DNA from: Hofstenia miamia
Lineage: Eukaryota > Xenacoelomorpha > Acoela
Assembly (NCBI GenBank): GCA_004352715.1
Contig: SCFE01000023.1
Coordinates: 2,519,320 to 2,544,520 of the forward strand
Length of the DNA: 25,201 bases
Reading direction: 5' to 3'
Part shown: positions 1 to 8,655 of the stretch, piece by piece
Layout: every line of letters starts with the position of its first letter
Position numbering within the stretch: position 1 is the stretch's first letter
Made by a program: the position numbers and the translations under genes
Notes under the pieces: model-generated
What the model saw: the letters and a program-made list of their open reading frames with translations, nothing else
Databases searched by the model: none
What the model was told of the DNA's origin: nothing

Positions 1-3
1 ATA

Positions 4-417
4 ATGATGTTTGCCTGACGTTAGATTGGACCGGTTTCGATTTTAAATCATCTTCAGTAATAACAATAATGCGTTAATAAATTTACAATAACTACACTTT
101 ATAAATTAACATTGCATTCACTTCTAAAATAAATTTAAAGTTACTTTGTTATATATTTAATAGTTGATCTTTCTTAGTTTCCATAATAAAAATTGCTTCA
201 CCGATTATTGGATAGTGTGATCTTATTAGTATATAGAAATTATCTTCTCTTGCAGTATGTTTATGTAAATATATTTCTAATCTTACGTGCCCATTTAGAT
301 GTTCTTTTATTCTGGTTCCTAGATGTCTTTTAGTTCCTCCGATGTATGATTTTTTCACAATCATCACATTGGTATTTATATATTAATGAAGATACAAAAT
401 TTTTCGGAATAGGGATG
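4..417 (-). mobile_element. Penelope-like element 3' end, minus-strand copy
   Basis: The minus strand carries the C-terminal GIY-YIG endonuclease of a Penelope-like retroelement followed by a 3' tail running to about position 4. The coding part (417 down to 149) starts with an IPIPKNF stretch like the family's KDPIPKDLR motif. It continues through a CDDC zinc-binding pair, KSYIGGTKR (the YIG motif) and GTRIKEH, and ends in a stop before the tail. A one-base insertion in an A-run just after CDDC puts the two halves in different frames, so it is a pseudogene. The whole stretch is an inverted copy of 484-978, with the 5' sides facing each other and the tails outward. Only the last part of the element is present: no reverse transcriptase domain is visible. 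Confidence 0.8.
29..57 (-). ncRNA. Hammerhead-ribozyme-like core in Penelope tail (minus copy)
   Basis: Read on the minus strand, this block contains CTGAAGA (fits the hammerhead consensus CUGANGA), a short GATTT/AAATC hairpin with one extra T before it, GAAA, and then CCGGTC. CCGGTC can form a very short stem III and presents a GUC cleavage triplet. Penelope-like elements are known to carry hammerhead motifs with minimal stem III. The flanks give only a patchy stem I, so activity is unproven. Confidence 0.4.
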
Positions 418-483
418 ATTTAAATATATACTAGTCTTAGTTTCGTCAGTAACTAAGTCATTAAAGTAAAGAAAAAAGTTATA

Positions 484-978
484 ATAATGAACACCAAACT
501 AAAGCAGACAAAGATAATACCAACATTTACATTATTGAAAAAAAACAAAAACATCATTAAAAACAAAGACCCAGTTCCGAAAAATTTAGTTCCTCCCTTA
601 ATATAGAAGTATCAATGTGATGATTGTAAAAAATCATATATCAAAGAAACTAAAAGACAACTAGGAACCAGAATAAAAGAACATCTCGATGGGCACCTAA
701 GATCAGAAATATATTTACATATACATACTGCAAGAGAAGATAATCTCTATATACTACTAAGATCAAACTATCCAAAATAGGTGAAGCAATTTTTATTAAT
801 GAAACTCAGAAAGATCAACTATTAAATAGACAAAAAAGCATTAAATTTATTTTAGAAGTGCATGCAATATTAATTTATATATTGTAGTTATTGTAAATTT
901 ATTGCAACATTATTGTTATAATGAAGATGATTTAAAATCGAAACCGGTTTATTTACACGTCAAGCAATCATGAATATG
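484..978 (+). mobile_element. Penelope-like element 3' end, plus-strand copy
   Basis: This is the plus-strand partner of the copy at 4-417 and extends further upstream. The reading frame from about 487 holds a KDPVPKNL linker (565-588), an in-frame stop before KYQ, then CDDCKKSYI with the YIG glycine replaced by lysine (YIKET), LGTRIKEH, and a segment to 778. One base is missing near 774. In the next frame the protein continues to a stop at 885-887. In this family the nuclease nicks the chromosomal target so that reverse transcription can start. Here the stop, the frameshift and the changed glycine make it inactive. The 3' tail runs to about 978 and ends beside a (TA)n tract. Confidence 0.82.
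921..949 (+). ncRNA. Decayed hammerhead-like core in Penelope tail (plus copy)
   Basis: This is the same block as 29-57 in the plus-strand copy: ATGAAGA, the GATTT/AAATC hairpin, GAAA and CCGGTT. Two hammerhead core positions differ from the other copy: the first C of CUGANGA is A, and the cleavage triplet is GUU in place of GUC. This copy therefore looks less likely to be active. Confidence 0.33.
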
Positions 979-1002
979 TCAAAGCTCAGTATAATTACAT
1001 TT

Positions 1003-1004
1003 GG

Positions 1005-1036
<32 letters not shown>

Positions 1037-1047
1037 CATATATATAA
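1003..1047. repeat. (TA)n microsatellite
   Basis: An almost pure AT dinucleotide run with a few interruptions follows the right Penelope tail directly. Confidence 0.9.
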
Positions 1048-1695
1048 AATGTTTGAAAAATCCACTAAAGTTCATGACAGCGATCGAGAAATATCACGGG
1101 AAGGTGCCACATGACTTGACACGATCAAGTTCAATGGAACCATTGAATGCTGACCAAAGCCATCTTCAATATTAAAGAAGACCTTGATACTGACGAAGAT
1201 GTTGCAACTGTGAGTAATTTTCTGGGGGTTGGAAATGTTGCGACTATGTCCTGTTTGACATTTGCTGTAAAAGTGTACAGAGTGTCAGGAATAGTAAAGT
1301 GGAAAGGAATGTGAGATTTTTGACGAATGCTCACAAAATTTTCATAACAGTGGAAAATTGATCAAATTTAGAGACGAAACTTAGATCAAATCAGTACATG
1401 GAGTAATGAGAGCAAAGATGATGATCACATCTCAGTTCATCAAAAATGATTGTGAATCAAAGAGGCAAATAATCGGAAATCCTCTGACTGAAAATAACAC
1501 AGTGAAGGATGAAGTCTGGATTTGACGATATCACTAGGTGTTTCACTTACAGTGTGTAGGGCAGAAATAAGCCGAGCTAAATTATATTAATCAATAAACA
1601 ATATATGAGATTTTCCAAATACGAATAATAAGGAGTATAGCCATTTTGATTCAATATATCTTTAGTCTTTGCATGAGGTTTGCTTCTTGCTTGTA
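1048..1695. other. Unassigned stretch
   Basis: No recognised gene. Base composition is a little less AT-rich than the flanks. Short open stretches occur on both strands, for example one of about 50 codons on plus from 1147 and a 67-codon one on minus at 1131-1334. None resembles a family I know. It is probably older decayed repeat sequence. Confidence 0.4.
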
Positions 1696-1745
1696 GCTTC
1701 TGACAGGGGCGCACCCAGCTTTTTCTATGAGGAGGGGAACTATTA

Positions 1746-1747
1746 TG

Positions 1748-1789
<42 letters not shown>
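1746..1789. repeat. (TA)n microsatellite ending in an N
   Basis: A pure TA run inside the hAT element, interrupted once by AAA and followed by one undetermined base at 1790. The true length is uncertain. Confidence 0.9.
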
Positions 1790-3044
1790 NCTTATTGCCC
1801 CGTAGAGAAGATGGGTGAAGCGAGTTTTGAATACAGGCTGATCCACTGTTAACTGTTCCAATTTTAATAGGAAACACTTCTTTCCTTTTGTAGTAGAGAG
1901 ATTTCTAGAAATGTCTTACCTTCTAAGACTTTAATAAATCTTATCAGAAAATTTAGGCCAATCCCTGCTCAGCCTGAATCCGCCCCAACCCACTTAATTC
2001 CGATTCGGCATATTTTCATGAGATTTTTTAAGAAGTTTTCTACAATTTTGCGGCTTGCTATATCAAAGTAAGGTATTTTAGAATAGAAACCATCAATAAA
2101 ATCTGGGCATTGAATTGGAAATTCTAAATTCAGTTCTTCAAGAGTATATGATACTAATATACAATTTCAAAACGTTAAAAAATTATATAGCATTCACTAA
2201 AACTAGTCTATTTGTTCAATTTCAGCCTGTCTTTTCCAAATGCTTAGTCCAACCCCAGACCAGCACAGGTCTATCTCTGACTTTAACTCCTGATAACAGA
2301 AGAATGCACAGGATTGGGTTCATTTCGTATTAAGCTCACACAAAGTACCTATAGTTTCGTTTTGCCATAATTTGAATTATTATTATCATTGCTATATAAT
2401 TCACAATATTTCCCTACCAGTTAATGTATACAGAAAGCGTGTTCAAATCATTTTCACCCCAGTAAGCTATAACTTTATAAACATTTCATTCAAAATGGCT
2501 ACGTTTCTCATTCTTAGTTTCACTTAAGTAGCGCATTAAATCGCCCCTCGCCATAAATTACAGACACGCAGGAGTAGGAAATTTTTAATTGGAACCCTAC
2601 AAATAGATGTTTCTTGTTTAGTAAATTAATCAATTTTTGCATTTCAAACAATAGATTATTACCAACTTTTGGCAATAATTAGAATGAAAATATTATATCA
2701 AAAATCATAGTAAGTTAACTGGTTTGGAATTAATAAAAATCAATATATAACACATAAAAAACTTTTCAAAGAAAAATCATAATTGTGAGATAACAAAAAG
2801 GGTTATTTGTGGTTCATACATCTGTTAGCAGTATGAAGGAATTGTTCTACAAAATCGAAAGTTAAATATTGCTACTAATCATAATTGCTAATGGCAAATT
2901 TGGTTCTGCCATACATACTATATATAAATGTGTTGATCATAGTTTAATTTCTTTAGGTTTGGCATGATAGGGTGAGGTGTCCAACAGACTATCACAATGG
3001 TGCGAAATAAGGTTAATGTTAAGCCTTCAATATGCATAAATGGC

Positions 3045-3112
3045 GAATTGGGTTGTGGAAGCATTACATATTTTTGGTCATCAAATTATCCAGTACATTC
3101 CACAGCCAATTC
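3045..3112. repeat. Imperfect inverted repeat (hairpin)
   Basis: gaattgggttgtggaa at 3045-3060 pairs with ttccacagccaattc at 3098-3112 across a 37-base loop, with one mismatch or bulge. It lies inside the hAT element and may be a subterminal or nested structure. I see no target duplication at its edges. Confidence 0.5.
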
Positions 3113-3241
3113 TATATAAATTTACTAGACAGGATGATAATGCTTCTGGAATCGGGAATTGATTATATATTTCAGCAAGATTTAAGTGAATCTTAAATAT
3201 TTGGCAATTGATTTTTTAAAATATTCAATGGGTTAATTAAT

Positions 3242-3265
3242 TTGCAATTATTGCAATAATTGCAA
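3242..3265. repeat. Perfect 24-bp palindrome
   Basis: The sequence starts ttgcaattattg and its second half is the exact reverse complement of the first. It has no spacer. It lies within the hAT element. Its role is unknown. Confidence 0.85.
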
Positions 3266-3647
3266 TATAAATTTAATATTGTCTACCCTTGCAGACATAG
3301 AGTAGAACCAATAGTTATTTACATATTATATTGTATAATTGTTATAGGTAGGGGCGTCGCAGTGTTTTCCAACGTTGGAGTATCTCCGCTGGAGGTAACA
3401 AAAAGCGGGGCAAGCCCCTAAAATTATTTGGAAATATTGATGGATTCGACAATAAGAAATGCATTTCACAACCTAAATTTGGACTTTCTTAATATTTTTT
3501 AACGAACATTTTCTTTATTTAACCAGTCAAAGGCAATTTTGAAAAAGTCACTGAAAGACATTTCATGGGGAATGGAAGCATCTCTGCTCTGTTGAGGGGG
3601 GAACGTTCCCCCAGTCCCCCCCGTCTGGGTGCGCCTCTGGCTTCTGA

Positions 3648-3945
3648 CCAAGTTTTGCTAACTTGTTCAGAACTATTATAATTGATCAAACCTGTATTCG
3701 GTAATTGGATTTATTGAAAATGGAAAATCCTGGAATATAGCTTAACAATGGTTGATTAACTATATTAAACTTAATTTTACATATTCAATTTTTAGTAATT
3801 ATTTTATTATTACCAGAAAGCCTAACTATTAGTTTCAAAATGCTATTTTTCAATATCGAACTTCTAAGCCGAATTATCAGAGCTGTTAAAATTTAAGTGT
3901 TTGAAATGCGCAATAATATGTTTAGGTAAGCTAATAATGCGCTTA
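3648..3945. other. Unassigned AT-rich stretch
   Basis: Follows the right target duplication of the hAT element. I see no open frame, repeat or RNA gene in it. Confidence 0.4.
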
Positions 3946-3990
3946 TTAACCGTTAAGCTACGGCAGTGGGTCATTTATGTCCAAATGTTT
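3946..3990 (+). mobile_element. Possible piggyBac-type left end
   Basis: Two TTAA tetranucleotides (3946-3949 and 3953-3956) precede a GC-richer segment containing cagtgggtcatttatgtcc. TTAA is the piggyBac target site, and a piggyBac-type transposase fragment starts about 530 bases downstream in the same orientation. I found no matching right end, so this border is tentative. Confidence 0.25.
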
Positions 3991-4482
3991 ACATTTCATG
4001 CTTTTAAAGGTTGTATTTTAAAGTCACTCTAAAGCCTTTTTTTACTTTAATTACAATGATTTTTCTGACCTATTAATAAAAATGATAGAATAATTTTCTT
4101 TGTCCACTTATTTAATTGGTAATCGCTTGCAACTACTCAAAAAACGCTGATGGGTTAATTAATGCAAGAAAAGAGCAAGCTCATGTGAATCGAAATGGCC
4201 ATGCACATCCCAAAATCCCGCTGACTAAGTTATTCATTCCTACAACACATACATAGTCAGCTGCAGCATTGACATAAAAATCGTGATCATGAGAATTTCT
4301 CTGTGGTCAGTGACTTTTGTTATAGTATGATGACGAAAAGGAGAAATCAATATTCGACAATGAAGTGTCAAATTAGTCAAGACAATGCTTCCTATTACGA
4401 TAATTGTTCATTGCTTGTGTATCACTTGCATTCCTCTTGACAGTGTTCTTGATATATTTTGGAAGAGCATGACGGTAATGCC

Positions 4483-5065
4483 TAAGAAAACAATGACAAT
4501 GATGGTGATTCTGTGCAGTTGGACAATGAACTATTAGCTGATATTGATAACAACAACGTCCCTGATTCCAATCAAGAGCAGGATGAGCTAGAAAGCAAGA
4601 ATATTGAAATGGATGGAAGAGCATGGTGGACTTATGCCCCAGCTACTTCAGGGAGACAATCAGCCGACAATGTTGTGTCAAGACTGCATTGTGAATTCGT
4701 TTCAGGAATACATCCCACGTCACCATAATTTCTGACATTGCGATTTACACCAAACTTGAAGCAAGGAGAGTCTTTTCACTTGCAAGTATATTTGACGATA
4801 TAAAACGACGTTGCACGCCAATGAATGACGAAAAAACCATGGCACATATTGTTCATCTGTTCGCTGGAGTGAATAAACAAAGATACACTAATGTGAAATG
4901 TTTTTAGGCTCAAATTTACAATAGTTGAACTAATTTAAGTTGGCCGTCAAAATGAACTTAGCCAATATTATTGATCATAAGTCAGTTAAATTCATGCACA
5001 AAAGTAAGTTTCATAAGACGGACTCTGAATGACTGAGGCAAGTGTTTCATTGAAAATTTAGCAAT
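4483..5065 (+). pseudogene. piggyBac-type transposase fragment (N-terminal half)
   Basis: This looks like the first part of a piggyBac (DDE_Tnp_1_7 type) transposase, the enzyme that cuts and pastes elements at TTAA. An acidic, Asn/Asp-rich leader (about 4486-4610) leads into MDGRAWWTYAPATSGRQ and NVVSRLHCEF, matching the family's W..P...GR...NI. block before the catalytic domain. The frame breaks near 4725. In the neighbouring frame, ISDIAIYTKLEARRVF corresponds to the family's 'I..TN.EA.R' helix, and HIVHLFAGVNKQRYTNVK to its 'IGLL.LAGV..S....V' segment, ending in a stop at 4905. About 130 bases on, KFHKTDSE and LRQVFH (interrupted by stops) resemble the next block. No catalytic Asp region is convincing beyond 5065. 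It is dead and truncated. The assignment rests on remembered family pattern. Confidence 0.6.
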
Positions 5066-5577
5066 TAATAAATATCGTCTTAAAAAGGTCTAAGAGGATC
5101 TAAAATGCATTTTTCTTTAAAAATTAAGTATATTATTATTGCTGGTGATTTGACTGTAATTTAGTTGGGATGACTTCTGTCAGATCCAGTAAACAACTTC
5201 AAATGTCAGTAACTTATACACTCAACGATATTTACATGTTATTGGTAGTTAGTCAGACTTTGATGAAGAGCTGAGCAGGTTTCTGCGGCTGAAAAATACA
5301 AAAGTGTCAATGACGTATCAAGTGATGAATCTACACTAAATTTTAATGCCGCAATAAATATAATTTACGGAAGCAGCATAAAACGGTATTGTGCCTATGT
5401 GAAGATACATACTGATGGGGCTTATAAAGTTAAGATTATTTCATACTTGCAACGAATTTTTATGGAATGTAACTTTGGAAACGATCTTCATTATAATTAA
5501 AAAAAATGTCCATAAACGAACAGACTTATCACAAGATCAAATTTATAAGAAAATTGAAGAAAAATTGCTTACCCATC
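5066..5577. other. Unassigned stretch downstream of piggyBac fragment
   Basis: It may hold further decayed transposase sequence (a DLTV-like string near 5152-5163 recalls the family's LTVDEQL), but stops are frequent and I cannot support a call. A 67-codon open frame at 5415-5618 has no recognisable motif. Confidence 0.3.
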
Positions 5578-5579
5578 TA

Positions 5580-6476
5580 TACCTTGGTTCAAAAAAATGG
5601 CCGCGGCAATATTTTTGAAAAATGCGTATAGCTCGAAAGCGGCAAATTTTGGCGAAATGTGGCAAAAATAAAAAAGTTAGCACGTTGAACAGATTTTGTC
5701 GCCGTGTGAATCAATTGACAGATACTTAAGCTGGTGAAAATGCTACACATCATTCTTCAACACAAAATTTTGAAATGCAAGCGAAACGCGATTTACTTGA
5801 ATTTCTCTATGTCAACGACTCCACCAACCGTGAATATCTGTCGAAACGGGTGAAAATGCCCCTCGTAGTTNNNNNNNNNNNNNNNNNNNNNNNNNNNNNN
5901 NNNNNNNNNNNNNNNNNNNNNNNNNNNNNNNNNNNNNNNNNNNNNNNNNNNNNNNNNNNNNNNNNNNNNNNNNNNNNNNNNNNNNNNNNNNNNNNNNNNN
6001 NNNNNNNNNNNNNNNNNNNNNNNNNNNNNNNNNNNNNNNNNNNNNNNNNNNNNNNNNNNNNNNNNNNNNNNNNNNNNNNNNNNNNNNNNNNNNNNNNNNN
6101 NNNNNNNNNNNNNNNNNNNNNNNNNNNNNNNNNNNNNNNNNNNNNNNNNNNNNNNNNNNNNNNNNNNNNNNNNNNNNNNNNNNNNNNNNNNNNNNNNNNN
6201 NNNNNNNNNNNNNNNNNNNNNNNNNNNNNNNNNNNNNNNNNNNNNNNNNNAATCTCAACATGTAATTTTGCCAGCGGTAAGAAAAAATTTGATGGGTTCT
6301 ATCCCGACGCGTTTGGGCCAGTGTCTTGAAAACGAAGGAAAATTTGTGGAGAAATGGACTGGGACTGAATAGGCAAGACAAAGACGCAACAGACTCATAT
6401 TTTCTTATATTATTTTGTTTGCTCAATGCTTAGAAAAATCTATTATTTCAGCGGCCACTTTTTTTGAACCAAGGTA
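5580..6476. mobile_element. Tc1/mariner-type non-autonomous element with TA target
   Basis: Terminal inverted repeats of about 25 bp: taccttggttcaaaaaaa then tggccgc at the left (5580-5604), and its reverse complement with one extra base at the right (6451-6476). Both sides carry TA (5578-5579 and 6477-6478), the target duplication of Tc1/mariner-type elements. The visible interior is not convincingly coding. The 380-base gap at 5871-6250 hides the middle, so a transposase there cannot be excluded. The very similar ends suggest it is younger than the neighbouring piggyBac fragment. Confidence 0.82.
5871..6250. other. Assembly gap (380 N)
   Basis: Undetermined bases inside the Tc1/mariner-type element. 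Any reading frame spanning it is meaningless. Confidence 0.99.
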
Positions 6477-6637
6477 TACAAATGATTTATGAATATAACT
6501 TTATCCATATATAAAAGAGGTAATAAATTTCAATAAATTTAAAGAATGCGTTAAAATTTCACTACTGATAAAATGATTTAATTATTTTTCAATAAAATGT
6601 AACAAAACTAATAAAACATAAGAGAAGTAGTTTGTCA

Positions 6638-7243
6638 GTTCCAAGGAGAGTTAAAAAAAGCAACTTAGTTGTAGAGACCAGAGGCGTACGCAATGCGGGA
6701 CATGGTGTAATGGCCCGTCAGGTCTTCAACATTATTTTTAGTAAAAAAATTAAAAAATACGATCGTAAAATGCATTTTAGGGAGTATTTTTCAATATTTA
6801 CCTAAATTTTGTAGGGTCACTTACTGCATTAATATTGAGATGCCCACCTCGTCAAAAAAATCCTGCGCACGTCCCTGGTAGAGACTGCTAAGTGTGTAAC
6901 AGAGGTAAATAGGTTAGTTTATGAGGGTGCATCGGAGGTGCTGAAGTATGTAAGTATGTACATGAAGAAAAAAAGAAGACAAAATGATAAGGTAGACATA
7001 AAGCCAGGATGGGAGAGAACAATTGAGAATAAAGTAGCAAAGATCAGGGTATAAATGGGTAAGATTGGAACAAGAAGGCAGTACAGGAGAGCTATTGTGT
7101 TGGTAAGGAGAAAAATATAGAAAGAGAAGAATTTAAGCAGAGGTTAGTTCCGGAGGCTGAGAAAATATAGAGCAAACAAGAGATAATGTCAAGTTTCTAA
7201 AATTCTACAAAGAACTAGTGAAGGAGAAAATGGTACAGCTAAA
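6638..7243 (+). pseudogene. LINE ORF2 N-terminal region (pseudogene)
   Basis: The frame running through the hAT MITE insertion site reads LVVETAKCVTEVNRL, then VYEGASEVLKY, a basic KKKRRQ patch and KPGWERTIENKVAKIR, the last like the family's 'PWWKRRLEGKIKELR' block. After a stop near 7052 further pieces are recognisable: EEFKQRLVPEAEKI (about 7130-7170) and, in the next frame, a RDNVKF/FYKEL block corresponding to the family's 'NQK.FYKEL' just before the RT domain. The region links N-terminal sequence to RT. It carries at least two stops and one frameshift. Confidence 0.7.
6679..6877. mobile_element. hAT-type MITE, 199 bp, 8-bp target duplication
   Basis: Left end cagaggcgtacgca; right end, read on minus, cagggacgtgcgca (11 of 14 identical). 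The exact 8-bp direct repeat gtagagac flanks it (6671-6678 and 6878-6885). Removing the element and one repeat joins LVVE to TAKCVTEV of the host LINE in frame, which confirms the borders. It is too short for a transposase. Confidence 0.92.
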
Positions 7244-7790
7244 GCAATGACATGGATAGATTTACATGAAGACATATGACAATATGTCACATAGGTGGGT
7301 ACTGACAACAATAGAGACCAATAGAGTTTCATGGAAATGAAAGTCGCGGACTGAGATAAATTAGAATAGTCTGATGTTTAGATGGGGCATATTCCACTAC
7401 TGTTTGTAGTTAGTTCAATCCCAATCACAGAAAGATTAAAGAAAACATGCATAGGGTATAAGTTGCGGAAATATTTTAGGTCATTGGGCGACGAGAAGAT
7501 GCATACAAGTTCAAGGAAGATGTTGCAGAAGCAAATGGAGACACTGGAGAAGGCAAGTACAGAGTCTGAGCTAGACTTTGGATTAAGAAAGTGTACAGCT
7601 GTGACAATAATTAGGGCAAGTGTACAGATGGAGGTAAGTTGTGGACATGCAGTGGAAATTAGATTGAGGAAGTCAAGGAAGGCTACTAGTACTTAGGAGT
7701 GAGTGAGAGGAACAGATCATGGGGAAATGAAAACAAGACTAAGGGAAGAATATAAGAAGAAGTCAGTACACAACAGTATAAAGGCTATAC
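7244..7790 (+). pseudogene. LINE reverse transcriptase palm (pseudogene)
   Basis: YMKTYDNMSHRWVL near 7268-7310 matches RT motif A of this LINE family ('YQKAYDSVPHSW'), retaining the aspartate. The open frame at 7382-7696 follows with PLLFVVSSIPIT (motif B region), GYKLRKYF, then GDEKMHTSSRKML where the catalytic motif C is expected ('FMDDIK'). The two aspartates are no longer intact there (GDEK). LDFGLRKC is the conserved 'EFGLDKC' segment. The frame shifts, and IEEVKEGY plus YLGVSERN give the thumb connection. The frame from 7703 carries it to SIKAI, where the 865-bp insert sits. Confidence 0.75.
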
Positions 7791-8655
7791 GGGGTTACTC
7801 TACCAGTCAACAGACTGAAGAGTGCGTGTCAACAGATCAAGTCCGTGACTCCTCCCCTGGAAGTGTACCCGCTAAGGCCGGATCTTGTATCATGCTTGAC
7901 CTCTGGCGACCCCTGGCACGCAGAGTGCTGATCTGTGTTGAGTCTGATCAGCAGAGAGTGAAGCCGAAGGCCGAGCTTCATGAGAGGGTTGCGCCTCTCT
8001 GCAGCTTTCGCCAACCAAGGCTACTAACTGAGGNNNNNNNNNNNNNNNNNNNNNNNNNNNNNNNNNNNNNNNNNNNNNNNNNNNNNNNNNNNNNNNNNNN
8101 NNNNNNNNNNNNNNNNNNNNNNNNNNNNNNNNNNNNNNNNNNNNNNNNNNNNNNNNNNNNNNNNNNNNNNNNNNNNNNNNNNNNNNNNNNNNNNNNNNNN
8201 NNNNNNNNNNNNNNNNNNNNNNNNNNNNNNNNNNNNNNNNNNNNNNNNNNNNNNNNNNNNNNNNNNNNNNNNNNNNNNNNNNNNNNNNNNNNNNNNNNNN
8301 NNNNNNNNNNNNNNNNNNNNNNNNNNNNNNNNNNNNNNNNNNNNNNNNNNNNNNNNNNNNNNNNNNNNNNNNNNNNNNNNNNNNNNNNNNNNNNNNNNNN
8401 NNNNNNNNNNNNNNNNNNNNNNNNNNNNNNNNNNNNNNNNNNNNNNNNNNNNNNNNNNNNNNNNNNNNNNNNNNNNNNNNNNNNNNNNNNNNNNNNNNNN
8501 NNNNNNNNNNNNNNNNNNNNNNNNNNNNNNNNNNNNNNNNNNNNNNNNNNNNNNNNNNNNNNNNNNNNNNNNNNNNNNNNNNNNNNNNNNNNNNNCACCA
8601 CATGGAGGATGGAGGTTACTCTCCAGGACGATTCGGGCATAGCCCTTGGGTTCCC
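7791..8655. mobile_element. Unclassified 865-bp insert with 13-bp target duplication
   Basis: The direct repeat ataaaggctatac occurs at 7778-7790 and 8656-8668. With the insert and one copy removed, the host LINE reads SIKAI then PFLTHLKG in one frame, so the insert is real and exactly bounded. It starts ggggttactctaccag and ends gcccttgggttccc. A variant of its start (ggaggttactctccag) recurs at 8611-8626 near the right end, in the same orientation. The visible sequence is distinctly GC-richer than its surroundings. There is no inverted terminal repeat and no A-rich or TAA tail. A 13-bp duplication is typical of target-primed reverse transcription (LINE/SINE), less so of cut-and-paste elements. 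The 562-base gap hides most of it. Confidence 0.75.
8034..8595. other. Assembly gap (562 N)
   Basis: Undetermined bases inside the unclassified insert. The true insert length is therefore uncertain. Confidence 0.99.

Larger units (their letters stand above)
1704..3639. mobile_element. Non-autonomous hAT element with 8-bp target duplication
   Basis: The left end reads caggggcgcacccag. The right end, read on the minus strand, is cagaggcgcacccag, so the terminal inverted repeats match at 14 of 15 positions. Both sides are flanked by the exact 8-bp direct repeat gcttctga (1696-1703 and 3640-3647). An 8-bp duplication with ends beginning CAG is the signature of the hAT superfamily. The 1936-bp interior has no open frame resembling a hAT transposase (no RW, catalytic DDE or dimerisation segment), so it would have relied on an enzyme made elsewhere. 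Inside are a (TA)n tract, a 24-bp perfect palindrome and several small hairpins. The good ends and intact duplication suggest a fairly recent insertion. Confidence 0.88.

Noticed and set aside
5775-6426. Open frames of about 200 codons on both strands across 5871-6250
   Set aside because: Mostly N. The visible residues show no domain.
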